Shown here: piece after piece, positions 38,700 to 47,723 of the stretch
How positions within the stretch are numbered: the stretch's first letter is position 1
Layout: every line of letters begins with the position of its first letter
NCBI GenBank assembly: GCA_963775625.1
Contig: CAVZJM010000014.1
Span: 62,001-126,000, forward strand
Direction: 5' to 3'
DNA: 64,000 bases
DNA from: JAIBJN01 sp963775625
Lineage (GTDB): Bacteria > Actinomycetota > Thermoleophilia > Gaiellales > Gaiellaceae
Notes under the pieces: model-generated
Database searches by the model: none
Told to the model about the DNA's origin: nothing
The model's input: the letters and a program-made list of their open reading frames with translations, nothing else
Program-made: the position numbers and the translations under genes

Positions 38700-39173
38700 T
38701 CAGCTCTCGTCGGCAGACAGGTTCGGGTCGGGCCCGGGATCGCCGCCCGCCGCGGCGACCTCCAACCGAGCGAGATACAGCCCCCAGCCCTGGCCGTGCA
38801 TCTCGCGAGCCTCCTCCGGAAGGTCGAAGTGCCGGAGGCGGACGAGCGTGCCGTCCCCTTCCGGCTCGAGAGTCATCTCGACGCGGCTGGAGCCGGGCGG
38901 GACGCCGTGCGCGCCCTCTCCGGCCTGCTGACCTTCCCAGCCAAAGCTGAACACGACGCGGCCCGGGGCCTCGACCTCGAGGAACTCCCCGCGCGCGGTC
39001 GCCTGGTCGTTGATCTCCACGAGGTAGATCCCTCCCGGGCGGGCGTCGAGCTCGGCCCGCCGCCCCATCCAGAGAAGCTGCTTCTCCGGGTCGGTGAGAA
39101 ACTCGAACACCGTCTCGGGGCGCGCGGCGATCCGCACCTCGCGCTCGACGGCCTCATCCTGGCGAACTGCCAC
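38700..39173 (-). CDS. SRPBCC (AHSA1-type) domain protein
   Basis: This 157-residue protein starts at GTG 39173, overlapping the arsR-type stop by 20 bases. It has the AHSA1/START-like pattern: EREVRIAARPETVFEFLTDP at the start, LLWMGRRAELDARPGGIYLV (W-M-G-x-x-A-x-L-D-x-R-P-G-G), and VEAPGRVVFSFGWEG. Near the end it reads LVRLRHFDLPEEAREMHGQG, then a C-terminal GWGLYLARL. Such proteins bind hydrophobic ligands or act as ligand-sensing partners. The pairing with an ArsR regulator is very common in actinobacteria and suggests a shared operon with autoregulation. Confidence 0.88.
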   Translation of the reverse strand: MAVRQDEAVEREVRIAARPETVFEFLTDPEKQLLWMGRRAELDARPGGIYLVEINDQATARGEFLEVEAPGRVVFSFGWEGQQAGEGAHGVPPGSSRVEMTLEPEGDGTLVRLRHFDLPEEAREMHGQGWGLYLARLEVAAAGGDPGPDPNLSADES

Positions 39174-39480
39174 TGCGCCTTCTCCCTTCCTCGAGCTCCG
39201 CCGCCAGCCGCAGCCGCTCGAGCCGTCCGTCCCAGAAGGCCTCGATGAACTCGCGAACGTCCTCCAACCCCTCGACCCGCGCCCGGTACAGGCGCTTCGT
39301 CCCGTCGCGGCGCTCCGCGAGGAGCCCTGCATGCTTGAGGACGGTGAGGTGCTGGGAGACGGCGGGACGGCTGACGTCGAACGCAGAGGCGATCTCCCCC
39401 GCGGTCAGCTCCCCGTCCCGGACGAGCTCGAGGATCCTGCGACGGCGCGGCTCAGCGAGCGCTCGCATGGTGGCTTCCAC
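39154..39480 (-). CDS. ArsR-family winged-helix repressor
   Basis: This 108-residue protein has the family HTH: MEATMRALAEPRRRRILELV, then LTAGEIASAFDVSRPAVSQH (recognition helix), and LTVLKHAGLLAERRDGTKRL YR (wing). No metal-binding cysteines are seen, so it is not a classical arsenic/zinc sensor; it belongs to the SRPBCC-linked, non-metal subgroup. The perfect palindrome CTTACGTAAG just upstream (39503..39512), with flanking TTAAG and CTTAC half-sites, is its likely operator, and it would repress itself and the SRPBCC gene. The rightward PPOX gene starts 118 bases away. Confidence 0.92.
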   Translation of the reverse strand: MEATMRALAEPRRRRILELVRDGELTAGEIASAFDVSRPAVSQHLTVLKHAGLLAERRDGTKRLYRARVEGLEDVREFIEAFWDGRLERLRLAAELEEGRRRSGSSPG

Positions 39481-39502
39481 AATGGGTTTAGTTAAGCACA
39501 GA

Positions 39503-39512
39503 CTTACGTAAG
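39503..39512. promoter_or_regulatory. predicted ArsR operator
   Basis: CTTACGTAAG is a perfect 10-bp palindrome, 23 bases upstream of the arsR start. Half-sites TTAAG (near 39493) and CTTAC (near 39519) flank it at similar spacing, as expected for cooperative dimer binding. It lies between divergent genes and may influence the PPOX gene as well. Confidence 0.6.
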
Positions 39513-39598
39513 AGTCAACTTACAAATCCTGAGCCGGGAAGAAACCGCGGGAGGCTCCGTTGGTCCGTACGGACCCCAGTCGAACCAGGAGGAGCCGC

Positions 39599-39991
39599 AT
39601 GGCCGAGCTCACCGACAGCGCCCGCAAGAAGATCGACGCACCCAACCTGGCCTTTCTGGCCACTGTGATGGATGATGGCTCGCCCCAGGTGACCCCGGTC
39701 TGGATCGGCCTGGAGAACGGCTACATCACCTTCAACACAGCGGCCGGACGCCGGAAGGAGAAGAACATGCGCCGCGACCCGCGCGTCGCCATCTCGGTCG
39801 CCGACAGAGACGACTTCTACGACCGGGTCGAGATTCGAGGCCGCGTCGTGGAGCTGATCGAGGGCGAGGAGGCCGAGCGCCAGATCGACGACTTGGCCAG
39901 GAAGTACCTGGGCAGGGACCAGTACCCGTGGCGGCGGCCCGAGGAGGTCCGAGTCAAGGTTCTCGTCGAGCCCCTCACCGTGGCCGAGTGA
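39599..39991 (+). CDS. PPOX-class F420-dependent (or flavin-binding) split-barrel protein
   Basis: It is 130 residues from ATG 39599, preceded by AGGAGGAG at good spacing. It has LAFLATVMDDGSPQVTPVWI (the P-V-W phosphate-binding strand), NTAAGRRKEKNMRRDPRVAI (the R-K-x-x-x-x-x-R-D-P-R-V F420/FMN phosphate loop), VEIRGRVVELIEGEEAERQI, and a late DLARKYLGRDQYPWRRPEE VRV with a Y-P block. Family members with these blocks are F420-dependent in actinobacteria. It likely reduces an unknown aldehyde-, quinone- or biliverdin-like substrate. The ornithine cyclodeaminase family gene follows after 36 bases. Confidence 0.87.
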   Translation: MAELTDSARKKIDAPNLAFLATVMDDGSPQVTPVWIGLENGYITFNTAAGRRKEKNMRRDPRVAISVADRDDFYDRVEIRGRVVELIEGEEAERQIDDLARKYLGRDQYPWRRPEEVRVKVLVEPLTVAE

Positions 39992-40027
39992 GCACGCGTT
40001 CTCTTCCTCAGCCGCGCAGAGGTCGGC

Positions 40028-40918
40028 GTGCTCCTGCCGAACGTCCACGAGCAGCTCGACCTCGTCGAGGGGGCCTACCGCGCGCTTGCGGCGGGACGGG
40101 TCGAGCTGCCGCCGAAGCCGGGCGTGCATCCCCGCAAGGACTCTTTCATTCATGCGATGCCGGCCTACCTGCGCGACGAGGACGTCGTCACGCTCAAGTG
40201 GGTGGCCGGGTACCCGGCCAACAAGGCGCGGGGGCTGCCGTACATCACCGGCCTGATCGTGGTGAACGATGCCGAGACGGGGCTGCCCGTGGCGATCATG
40301 GACGGCGCCGAGATCACGGCGGCGCGCACCGCCGCGGCGAGCGGCGTCTGCGTGCGCCGCTTCGCGCCGGAGGGCTGGAGCCGCGCGGCGATCCTCGGCT
40401 GCGGCGAGCAAGGGCTCTTCCACGCGCGGCTCCTGCACGAGCTCAACCCGCAGGTCGTGATCCGGGCCTGGGACCCGCACCCGGAGCGGGTGGAGCGGCT
40501 CATCGGGCTCGCCGAGCCGGCCCCCGGCTGGGAGGACGCGCTCGTGGGCGCGGAGGTGATCGTGACCGCCGGGCCGATCATCGAGGATCCCGACCCGCCC
40601 CTGCGCGCGGAGCAGCTCGGGGAGCGGTGGCTCGCGCTGCCGATCGACTTCGACTTCTACTTCGGAGCGGAGACCGTCGCCTCCGCCGACCTCTTTCTCG
40701 CGGACGACGTCGGCCAGTTCGAGTACTACCGCGAGCTGGGCCACTTTCAGGGCTGGCCTGCGCCGGAGGGAAACGTCGGCGAGGGTCTCGCCCGCGAGGA
40801 CACTCCCCAACGCGTCCTCTGCTGCAACCTCGGCATCGGGGCGCTGGACGCCGCCTTCGCCAACGCCGTCCTGGAAGCGGCTCGGGCCGCCGGCGCGGGC
40901 ACCCAGCTCGAGCTGTGA
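40028..40918 (+). CDS. ornithine cyclodeaminase / mu-crystallin family protein
   Basis: This is 296 residues from GTG 40028. It has LPPKPGVHPRKDSFIHAMPA, the KWVAGYPANKARGLPYITGL Lys/Arg carboxylate-binding region, VAIMDGAEITAARTAAASGV (the D-G-x-x-x-T-x-x-R-T-A-A-x-S signature), a Rossmann fold AAILGCGEQGLFHARLL and WDPHPERVERL. It could cyclise ornithine to proline, or reduce ketimines and act as an alanine-type dehydrogenase. The frame upstream (VLFLSRAEVG) extends family similarity without a usual start codon, so a lost start or small indel is possible. It sits with amine-related genes downstream. Confidence 0.87.
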   Translation: MLLPNVHEQLDLVEGAYRALAAGRVELPPKPGVHPRKDSFIHAMPAYLRDEDVVTLKWVAGYPANKARGLPYITGLIVVNDAETGLPVAIMDGAEITAARTAAASGVCVRRFAPEGWSRAAILGCGEQGLFHARLLHELNPQVVIRAWDPHPERVERLIGLAEPAPGWEDALVGAEVIVTAGPIIEDPDPPLRAEQLGERWLALPIDFDFYFGAETVASADLFLADDVGQFEYYRELGHFQGWPAPEGNVGEGLAREDTPQRVLCCNLGIGALDAAFANAVLEAARAAGAGTQLEL

Positions 40919-41319
40919 GCTGGCTCGAGGGCCTCGAGCGCTCGCTCGCCGACGACGAGGGCACGGAGGCGCTCGCCAACGGGGTCGTCGTCCTGGCGAC
41001 CGTGGCGGGCCGTGACGTTCACGTCGACCCGGACGAAGCTCACGGCGCCGCGCGGCGCGCCCTCCTTCTCCTGAGCGCCGGGGGCGATCCCGACCGCGGG
41101 CTCGACCTGCACGGCCGCGCGGTCGCGGCGATCGCCGACGACCTTCGCTCGGTCGACCGGCAGATCGCGCTGGAGGAAGGCCTGAGGCAGCTCCGCCTGC
41201 AGACCGAAGGGCTGCCGCACGTCAGCGAGGCCCTGCACGGGCTGATCGACGCGCCGGACGTCGCCTGGCGCGCCTACTCCGCCGGCCTCTTAGCGCAGGC
41301 GCTCGGCGAGGAGTTCTAA
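40915..41319 (+). CDS. hypothetical protein, 134 residues
   Basis: It starts at GTG 40915, overlapping the previous stop as GTGA, so it is translationally coupled. It is acidic and Ala/Leu-rich with several predicted helices (WLEGLERSLADDEGTEALAN, AARRALLLLSAGGDPDRGLD, IALEEGLRQLRLQTEGLPHV). There is no membrane span and no cysteine. I do not recognise a family. The neighbouring cyclodeaminase suggests a partner role, but nothing in the sequence shows it. Its stop overlaps the convergent oxidoreductase stop within CTAA. Confidence 0.7.
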   Translation: MSWLEGLERSLADDEGTEALANGVVVLATVAGRDVHVDPDEAHGAARRALLLLSAGGDPDRGLDLHGRAVAAIADDLRSVDRQIALEEGLRQLRLQTEGLPHVSEALHGLIDAPDVAWRAYSAGLLAQALGEEF

Positions 41320-43737
41320 GCTCGGATCCGCTCGCCCTCCGGGTCCCAGAGGGGCTCGTCGGCGATCCGGCCCGGCACCCAGTCGCCGAAGATCTCCACC
41401 TCCACCGGCCGGCCCGCCTCGGCGGAGCCCGCCGGGACGTAGGCGTACGCGATCGAGCGCTCGACCGAGTAGCCGTAGCCGCCGCTCGTCACCCGGCCGA
41501 GCACCTCGCCGCCCATCCTCACCGGCTCGGAGCCGAGCGCGACCGCCCGCGGGTCGTCGAGGACGAGACAGGCGAGCTTCCGCTCGGCGGGTCGCTCCTG
41601 CGCCGAGACGAGCGCCTCGCGGCCGATGAAGTCGCCCTTGTCGAGCTTGACGGCGAAGCCAAGGCCGGCCTCGTACGGAGTCTCGTCCGGCGTGATGTCG
41701 GCGCCCCAGACCCGGTAGCCCTTCTCGAGCCGCAGCGAGTCGATCGACTTGTAGCCTCCCGCGACGAGGTCGTGCCCGGCCCCGGCCTCCCAGATCGTGT
41801 CCCACAGGCGCCGGCCGAACTCGGAGGGGCAGTAGAGCTCCCAGCCGAGCTCGCCGACGTACGTCACGCGCACTGCCAGGCAGGGGACGACGCCGATGCT
41901 GAGCTCCTGCGCGCGCATATACGGAAACGCGTCGTTGCCGAGATCGGCGTCCGTGAGCGGCTGCAGGAGGTCGCGCGCGGCCGGCCCCCACAGGCCCAGG
42001 CACGCGAAGCGCGACGTGACGTCCTCGACGACGACCGAGCCGTCGTCCGGCGCGTGCGAGCGGATCCAGGCCGAGTCGTGCTGGCCGAAGGCCGTGCCGG
42101 TGACGATCCGGAAGCGGTTCTCGGCGAGGCGCGTCACGGTGAAGTCGCACTCGATGCCCCCGCGGGCGTTCAGCATCTGCGTGTAGGTGACGACGCCGAC
42201 GTCGCGGGCGACGCGGTTGTCGCAGAGAGACTCGAGGAAGCCCGCGGCGCCCGGGCCGACGACGTCGAGCTTGGCGAACGAGCTCTCGTCGAAGAGCGCC
42301 GCCGACTCCCGGCACGCACGATGCTCCGCGCCGATTGCGGGGGACCAGAGCCTGCCGGCCCAGCCGCGCGGTCGCAGCGACTCGTCCCCGCGCCCGGCGT
42401 TGGGCTCGAACCAGTTGGCGCGCTCCCAGCCCGACTTCTCGCCGAACGCGGCCCCGAGCTCGCGCAGGCGCTCGTACGCCGGCGGAGAGGCGCAGCGGAC
42501 GCCCCGCCTGGCGCTCGTGGCCCGGGTACTTGACGTCGTAGTAGGTGGAGTAGATCTCGAGCGTGCGCGCGAGCGTGTATGCCTGGCTCGCGTACGCGGA
42601 GCCGAAGCGGCGGGAGTCCATCTCCCAGACGTCGAGGCTCGGAACGCCCTCCACGATCCACTCGGCGACGAGCTGCCCCATCCCGCCCGCGCCGGCGAGG
42701 CCGTGCGCGCAGAAGCCGGCGGCCACCCAGAACCCGCGGACGTCGGTCTCGCCGAGGATGAACTCGCCGTCGGGCGTGAACGCCTCGGGGCCGTTCACGA
42801 GCTTCACGACCTCCGCTTCCTCCAGGTCCGGGACGCGGACGACCGCGTTCGTCATCAGCTCCTCGAAGCGCTCCCAGTCCTCGGGGAGAAGCTGGCCGTT
42901 GAAGTCGGAGGGAATGCCGTCGAGGCCCCAGGGCGCCGGGTGGCGCTCGTAGCCGCCCATCACCAGGCCGCCGGACTCGCCGCGGAAGTACACGAGCAGC
43001 GACGGGTCGCGCATCGTCGGCACTTCGAGCGGGACGCCGCTCGGCTTCGTGATCAGGTACTCGTGGGCCATCGGGATCACCGGCACGGTGACGCCGGCGA
43101 GCCGGCCGATCTCCCCGGCGAACATGCCGCCCGCGTTGACGACCACTTCCGCCTCGACGGAGCCCTTGTCGGTCTCGACGCCGGTCACGCTCCCCTTCTC
43201 CACGCCGATCGAGGTCACGCGCGTGTGCGTGGCGATCTCGGCGCCGCCCCGGCGAGCCCCCTCGGCGAGGGCAAACGTGAGCTGGCTCGGGTCGATGTAG
43301 CCGTCAGTCGGCAGATAGGCGGCCCCGAGGAGTCCCTCGGTCGACATGGGCGGGAAGAGCTTCTGCGCCTCCTCGGCGGAGATCAGCTCCAGCGGCAGGC
43401 CGAACGTCTTCGCCCAGCCTGCCTGACGCGCCAGCTCCTGCATGCGCTCCTCCGTGGAGGCGAGACGCAACGATCCGACCTCGTGCCACCCCGTCTCGAG
43501 CCCGACCTCGTCGGCGAGCGAGCGGTAGAGCTCGACCGAGCTCATCATCATCCGGGTCAGGCTGAGCGACCCGCGAAGCTGACCGACCAGCCCGGCCGAG
43601 TGGAAGGTCGAGCCGCTCGTGAGGTCGGCGCGCTCGACGAGGAGGACGTCCTCCCACCCCAGTCGCGTCAGCCAGTAGAGAATGGAGGCGCCGCCGACGC
43701 CGCCGCCGATGACAACTGCTCGCGCCCGGTCTCGCAT
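41316..43737 (-). pseudogene. dimethylglycine/sarcosine dehydrogenase-GcvT fusion with one frameshift
   Basis: Read from ATG 43737, the N-terminal half is an FAD-linked amine dehydrogenase: RAVVIGGGVGGASILYWLTR (G-x-G-x-x-G), LTSGSTFHSAGLVGQLRGSL (S-T-x-H-x-A-G covalent-FAD type region), and FWVAAGFCAHGLAGAGGMGQ. The C-terminal half is a GcvT-like folate domain: MLNARGGIECDFTVTRLAEN, LGLWGPAARDLLQPLTDADL, VTYVGELGWELYCPSEFGRR and KLDKGDFIGREALVS. The halves are in different frames; one extra base near 42484 (after RPLRLS) breaks it, and repair gives about 806 residues. It would demethylate dimethylglycine or sarcosine and pass the one-carbon unit to tetrahydrofolate. It is otherwise complete, so a sequencing error is possible. 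Confidence 0.82.
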
Positions 43738-43761
43738 GCGCGGGCTACCCTAACGGCCGGG

Positions 43762-44970
43762 TCAGGCGAAGAGGTCGTCGAGCCAGTCGAGGATCCGCTG
43801 GTTCGCGAGCCACCGGTTCTGCAGCTCGCAGTGCTCACCCGCGCCTTCCGCCGCGCTGAACCGGATCAGCGTGGTCGGGCACGAGAGCCGGCCGAGGAAC
43901 GCCTCGGCTCCGGTCGCGAGCGGGTCACTCTCGGCATACGTCCCCACCACCGGACAGCGGATGTCGCCCGCACGGCCCTCGAGGGTGTAGGTCGCCATGG
44001 ACGCCAGGTACCCGCGGAGGTCGGGGACCCCGTTCACCCAGAACCCCCGCTGCACGACCTTCCAGCGCAGGCCGGCATTCGCGTTGATCGCGGCCATCAT
44101 CGTCGCCTCGTCAGCGTCCGAGATCTCGGGCAGCGCCGTCGCGGCTTTCTCGGACAGGCCCAGATGCCTGGCCAGCTGTGGCATGCCGTCGAGGAGGCTC
44201 CACCCGGGCGGGTCCAGGACGCAGGCCGCGAGACGATGCTCGCCCGTTGCCGCGCGGGCGGCGAGGTAGCCGCCCAGGCTCCAGCCCTGGAGCACGATCT
44301 TCGAGGAATCGACGTCGTCGCGAGCCACGAGGGCATCCACCACCGGGGTGACGACCCGCTCCCAGTCCGGGATCAGCGCCACGCCCTCGGCGACCAGCAT
44401 GGAGCCCTGCCCGGGGCCGTCGAAGAGGACGCAGTGGTAGCCCCGCCGACACGCGTCGATGCCCTGGGCGAGGTACATGTCGGCCATGGTGGCGTCGTAG
44501 CCGTTGGTGCAGATCACCACTGGACGCACCTCGCCGTCCTCGGCGTCCGCCGCTCGAAGGAAGTAGCCAGGCATCGCGTGCCCGTCGAAGGGGATCGAAA
44601 GCGGCTCTCCCGGCGGAGCGCAGAGCGCCATCGCCCGGTCGAACGCCTTCGTCAGCCGGTCGAACGCCTCGGTCAGCCGCTTGTCGACAGGCCGGCCGTA
44701 GAGCGCGTGGATGCCGACCTCGTAGAACGACGCCGCTCGAAGGTAGTGACCCCGCGCGTGCACGGCCCGACCTGCGCGTTCAGCCTGCTCCCCTTCCTCG
44801 ACATGCCTGTCGGCGGCGGCGGTCCAGGCCGAGACGAACGCATCGTCGTCCGGTGCTGTCAGCGCTGCCGCGATTGCCGTCACCTCTCCCACGGCGCCGC
44901 CGTCGGCTCCGAGCAGGCCGAGCGGCCAGCTCGCGAACTCGTCGTGCAGCGGATCGTCGAACAGCTTCAC
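43762..44970 (-). CDS. alpha/beta hydrolase with N-terminal helical cap (pseudooxynicotine hydrolase-like family)
   Basis: This 402-residue protein has a roughly 120-residue helical N-terminal domain (HARGHYLRAASFYEVGIHAL), then the hydrolase core: PVVICTNGYDATMADMYLAQ, YHCVLFDGPGQGSMLVAEGV, and the elbow KIVLQGWSLGGYLAARAATG (G-W-S-L-G-G). DPPGWSLLDGM follows, with CPVVGTYAESDPLATGAEAF (Asp) and an EGAGEHCELQNRW catalytic-His region (G-A-G-E-H-C). This layout is found in C-C-bond hydrolases and dipeptidyl-like enzymes of the DUF1100 group. The substrate is unknown; position between oxidases suggests catabolism of an aromatic or polyketide-like compound. Confidence 0.85.
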   Translation of the reverse strand: MKLFDDPLHDEFASWPLGLLGADGGAVGEVTAIAAALTAPDDDAFVSAWTAAADRHVEEGEQAERAGRAVHARGHYLRAASFYEVGIHALYGRPVDKRLTEAFDRLTKAFDRAMALCAPPGEPLSIPFDGHAMPGYFLRAADAEDGEVRPVVICTNGYDATMADMYLAQGIDACRRGYHCVLFDGPGQGSMLVAEGVALIPDWERVVTPVVDALVARDDVDSSKIVLQGWSLGGYLAARAATGEHRLAACVLDPPGWSLLDGMPQLARHLGLSEKAATALPEISDADEATMMAAINANAGLRWKVVQRGFWVNGVPDLRGYLASMATYTLEGRAGDIRCPVVGTYAESDPLATGAEAFLGRLSCPTTLIRFSAAEGAGEHCELQNRWLANQRILDWLDDLFA

Positions 44971-45017
44971 CTCGTCTCCCTCCTCCGTGGCGTCGTCCGG
45001 CGAGCTACCCTGATGGC

Positions 45018-45305
45018 GTGCGCGTCGTCGCCTCCAAGGAGGCCGTCGCGTTCGTGCGAGAGCGCGGCGGCCGACTCTTTCTCTGGCCGCAGAGGAGCGG
45101 TTACTGCTGCCCCAGCTGGCGGCTTCAAAGCTCCACCGAGCCTGCGCCCGACCGAAGGTTTCGTCGCGTGCCCACGGACGGCTTCGAGCTCTACCTGCCT
45201 GCGAGCATGACCCGAGAGCCGAAGAAGCTCGAGATCGAGCTGCGCCGCTTCCCGCGCCGCCACGTCCAGGGGTACTGGAACGGGCTGGCCTGGATCGTGT
45301 GGTGA
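45018..45305 (+). CDS. small hypothetical protein, 95 residues
   Basis: It starts at GTG 45018 and is basic and soluble. It begins VRVVASKEAVAFVRERGGRL and has WPQRSGYCCPSWRLQSSTEP with two adjacent cysteines and a third-strand-like region FELYLPASMTREPKKLEIEL. It ends YWNGLAWIVW. The C-C pair with a nearby C-P may bind a metal or form a disulfide. I think it resembles small unnamed actinobacterial proteins containing FLWPQRSG and a C-C turn, but I cannot name a family. It is divergent from the hydrolase gene; the HAD gene follows after 44 bases. Confidence 0.65.
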   Translation: MRVVASKEAVAFVRERGGRLFLWPQRSGYCCPSWRLQSSTEPAPDRRFRRVPTDGFELYLPASMTREPKKLEIELRRFPRRHVQGYWNGLAWIVW

Positions 45306-45349
45306 GCGAGGAGAAGGAAGCGATCGCGCGATTCTAGACTGGCCCTGTA

Positions 45350-45997
45350 GTGGGCACACGCGCTCTCATGTTCGACTTCAACGGGACGCTCTCCGACGAC
45401 GAGCGCCTCCTCTTCGCCATCCTCGGCGACCTCTTCGCCGAGCAGGGGAAGCCGCTCCCCGAGGACGTCTACTTCGATCGGCTGGCCGGTCTCTCCGACC
45501 CCGAGATCGTCCGCACCTGGCTCGGCGCGGATCATCCTGCAGTCGACGCGGTGCTCGCGGAGCGCGTCTCCCGCTACCGGGAGGAGGTCGCCGACGGCTC
45601 CACCATCTCGGCGGAGGCGCGCCGAGCGGTCCTGCATGCGGCCGAGCACGTTCCCGTCGCCGTGGTCTCCGGCGCGCACCGGAACGAGGTCGTTCCCGCC
45701 CTGGAGGCAGCTGGGCTGGCCGATGTGGTCACGCTCGTGGTCACGATCGAGGACGTCGAGCGCGGCAAGCCCGACCCCGCCGGCTACGCCTTGGCGCTCG
45801 AGCTCCTCAACCACGACCTCCGCGCCGAGGAGGTGACCGTCTTCGAGGACACCGAGCCCGGCGTCATCGCGGCGAAGGCCGCCGGGATGCGCTGCGTCGC
45901 GATCCCCGGAACGCAGGCGCCGGAGCGGCTCGCCCTGGCGGACGAGCTCGCTCCGGCGCTTGACGTCGAAGCCGTGCGGCGGGCGCTAGCGCGCTAG
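45350..45997 (+). CDS. HAD-superfamily phosphatase
   Basis: This 215-residue protein starts at GTG 45350. Motif I is ALMFDFNGTLSDDERLLFAI; the first Asp is kept but the second is Asn (D-F-N-G-T), which removes the usual general acid in phosphatases, though this variant is frequent in one HAD subfamily. The cap region follows, then motif II VAVVSGAHRNEVVPALE (S-G), motif III VERGKPDPAGYALALE (K-P-x-P), and motif IV VTVFEDTEPGVIAAKAAGMR (E-D-T/S). It is a beta-phosphoglucomutase-like or sugar-phosphatase-like enzyme of unclear substrate. Its stop overlaps the convergent permease stop within CTAG. Confidence 0.88.
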   Translation: MGTRALMFDFNGTLSDDERLLFAILGDLFAEQGKPLPEDVYFDRLAGLSDPEIVRTWLGADHPAVDAVLAERVSRYREEVADGSTISAEARRAVLHAAEHVPVAVVSGAHRNEVVPALEAAGLADVVTLVVTIEDVERGKPDPAGYALALELLNHDLRAEEVTVFEDTEPGVIAAKAAGMRCVAIPGTQAPERLALADELAPALDVEAVRRALAR

Positions 45998-47628
45998 CTT
46001 CCGGTCGTCGGCGCCGTTCCGGTCCTCTGCTCGAGCTCCTCCTCGTAGCGCTCGAGCTCCTCCTCGGTGCCCATCCGCACCGGGCCCTTGAACCAGTTCT
46101 TCGCCGACAGGATCCACCAGCCGCCGAAGATGAGGCCGATACCGGCAAACCAGAGGATCGTGTAGTTCGTGAAGCGCCAGTCGAAGTCTTCCTCCCACGG
46201 GAGGCCGACCTTGTACAGCGGAATCAGGAAGATGATCGTGATCAACGCGACCCAGGCGATGGAAAGGGGGTCGATCCACTTGTAGTGCTTGCCGAGGCTC
46301 CACGCCCTCGGCTCGTCCCAGCTGTCGCCCTTGCGCCAGCGAAGGTAGACGGGGATCACGAAGGCGATGTAGAGGCCGATGACCGCGATCGCCGTTCCGA
46401 CCGCATAGCCCACGAAGTAGTTCCAGACCGCGGGGATCATCAGGATGCCCGCGAAGAGCCAGATGCCGAAGACCGACCACGTCGGCACGCGGTTCTTCGC
46501 GACGCGCCGCCAGAGCTGATGGCCCGGCACGGCGCCGTCGCGCGAGAAGGCGAACATCATCCGCGACGCCGAGGTCACGGACGCGGTCACGCAGAAGAAC
46601 TGTGCGACGACGCAGATGAAGAGCAGCGCCTCCGCCCAGTCCTGGCCCATCGATTCGGCCCAGATCCAGGGCACGAGCAGCCCGAGGGCGTTGACGGTGT
46701 CGAGCGCCCCTTGATTACTTGGGATCGCGAACGTCACCGCCACGAGGAGGATCCAGCCGAAGATCACCGAGACGACAACGGAGGTCCACATCCCCATCGC
46801 CGCCATCCGCGACGCGTTGTTGGTCTCCTCGGCCGTGTGCGCCGACGCGTCGAACCCCGTGATCGTGTACTGCGGGAGCAGCATGCCCAGCCCGAGCACG
46901 AGCAGGAACGCTAAGCCGAACTGGGTCGTTCCGTCTCCGAAGCCCGAGTTGTTGATGGTCTGCGTGAACACGTACGAGACCGACTGGTGGTCGTTCGGGA
47001 CGATGATCAGGATCCCGACGATCACGACGACGCCCACCATGTGCCACCACGCCGAGATCATGTTCAGGCCGGAGGTCAGGCGGATGTTGAGCAGGTTGAC
47101 CAGCGCCGCAGTGGACAGGAAGATCGCGTACAGGATGTACGTCGAGGCATCGAACGACGCGCCGAACCAGTCGTTCATGTGCTCCGTGTACGAGAACCAG
47201 AAGTCGAAGAGGGCCTGCCCGAAGAGCGCGAGCCCGTATCCGATCGCCGCGGTGACCGCAACCTGGCCGATGAGGTTGAACCACCCGGTCGCCCAGCCCC
47301 AGCCCGGGCTGCCGAGCTTCGACGCCCAGTAGTAGAGGCCGCCGGCCGTCGGATAGGCCGAGGCGATCTCCGCCATGGCGAGTGAGATGATCGTCGCCAT
47401 GAGGCCGACGAGCAGCCAGCCGAAGACCACCCACATCGGGCCGCCGTGCTCGAAGCCGATGTTGTACGAGGTCAAGCACCCCGCGAGGATCGAGATGATC
47501 GTGAAGCTGATGGCGAAGTTGCGGAACCCTCCCATCCCGCGGAAGAGCTCCTGCGCGTACCCGAGCTTGTGGAGGATGTGTTCGTCCTCCGAGGTGTGGT
47601 AGCCCTTCGTCTCCGGCCCTTGACTCAT
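45994..47628 (-). CDS. APC-superfamily amino-acid/amine permease
   Basis: This 544-residue protein starts at ATG 47628, preceded by GGAGGA. It has about 12-13 helices. The N-terminus has LGYAQELFRGMGGFRNFAIS with AISFTIISILAGCLTSYNIG (helix 1, the G-x-x-x-G-like unwound region), then ASAYPTAGGLYYWASKLGSP, the amino-acid/GABA permease signature. FDASAHTAEETNNASRMAAM is helix 6-7 typical of the amino-acid/choline transporter subgroup. The soluble N- and C-termini are charged. It should import an amine or amino acid by H+ or Na+ symport. It is divergent from the glutamine-synthetase-like gene, with which it shares a 95-base intergenic region, consistent with a role as the uptake gene for that pathway. 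Confidence 0.9.
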   Translation of the reverse strand: MSQGPETKGYHTSEDEHILHKLGYAQELFRGMGGFRNFAISFTIISILAGCLTSYNIGFEHGGPMWVVFGWLLVGLMATIISLAMAEIASAYPTAGGLYYWASKLGSPGWGWATGWFNLIGQVAVTAAIGYGLALFGQALFDFWFSYTEHMNDWFGASFDASTYILYAIFLSTAALVNLLNIRLTSGLNMISAWWHMVGVVVIVGILIIVPNDHQSVSYVFTQTINNSGFGDGTTQFGLAFLLVLGLGMLLPQYTITGFDASAHTAEETNNASRMAAMGMWTSVVVSVIFGWILLVAVTFAIPSNQGALDTVNALGLLVPWIWAESMGQDWAEALLFICVVAQFFCVTASVTSASRMMFAFSRDGAVPGHQLWRRVAKNRVPTWSVFGIWLFAGILMIPAVWNYFVGYAVGTAIAVIGLYIAFVIPVYLRWRKGDSWDEPRAWSLGKHYKWIDPLSIAWVALITIIFLIPLYKVGLPWEEDFDWRFTNYTILWFAGIGLIFGGWWILSAKNWFKGPVRMGTEEELERYEEELEQRTGTAPTTGS

Positions 47629-47723
47629 CGTTCCTCCTCCGTTCGGCGGCCTTAAGACCGGGGTTTCTACGCCCCGCAGGGAGTTCCTGTCAAGCCACTG
47701 GCAGCCGCGTAGACTCCCGGGCC

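Noticed and set aside
42187..45210. A 1007-codon rightward open frame opposite the amine dehydrogenase fusion and hydrolase
   Set aside because: Antisense of genes with clear FAD, GcvT and hydrolase motifs; composition artefact of high GC.
47629..47723. GGGG-N8-CCCC hairpin in the divergent gap between permease and ligase genes
   Set aside because: Too short and too easily formed by chance in high-GC DNA to call a terminator or operator.
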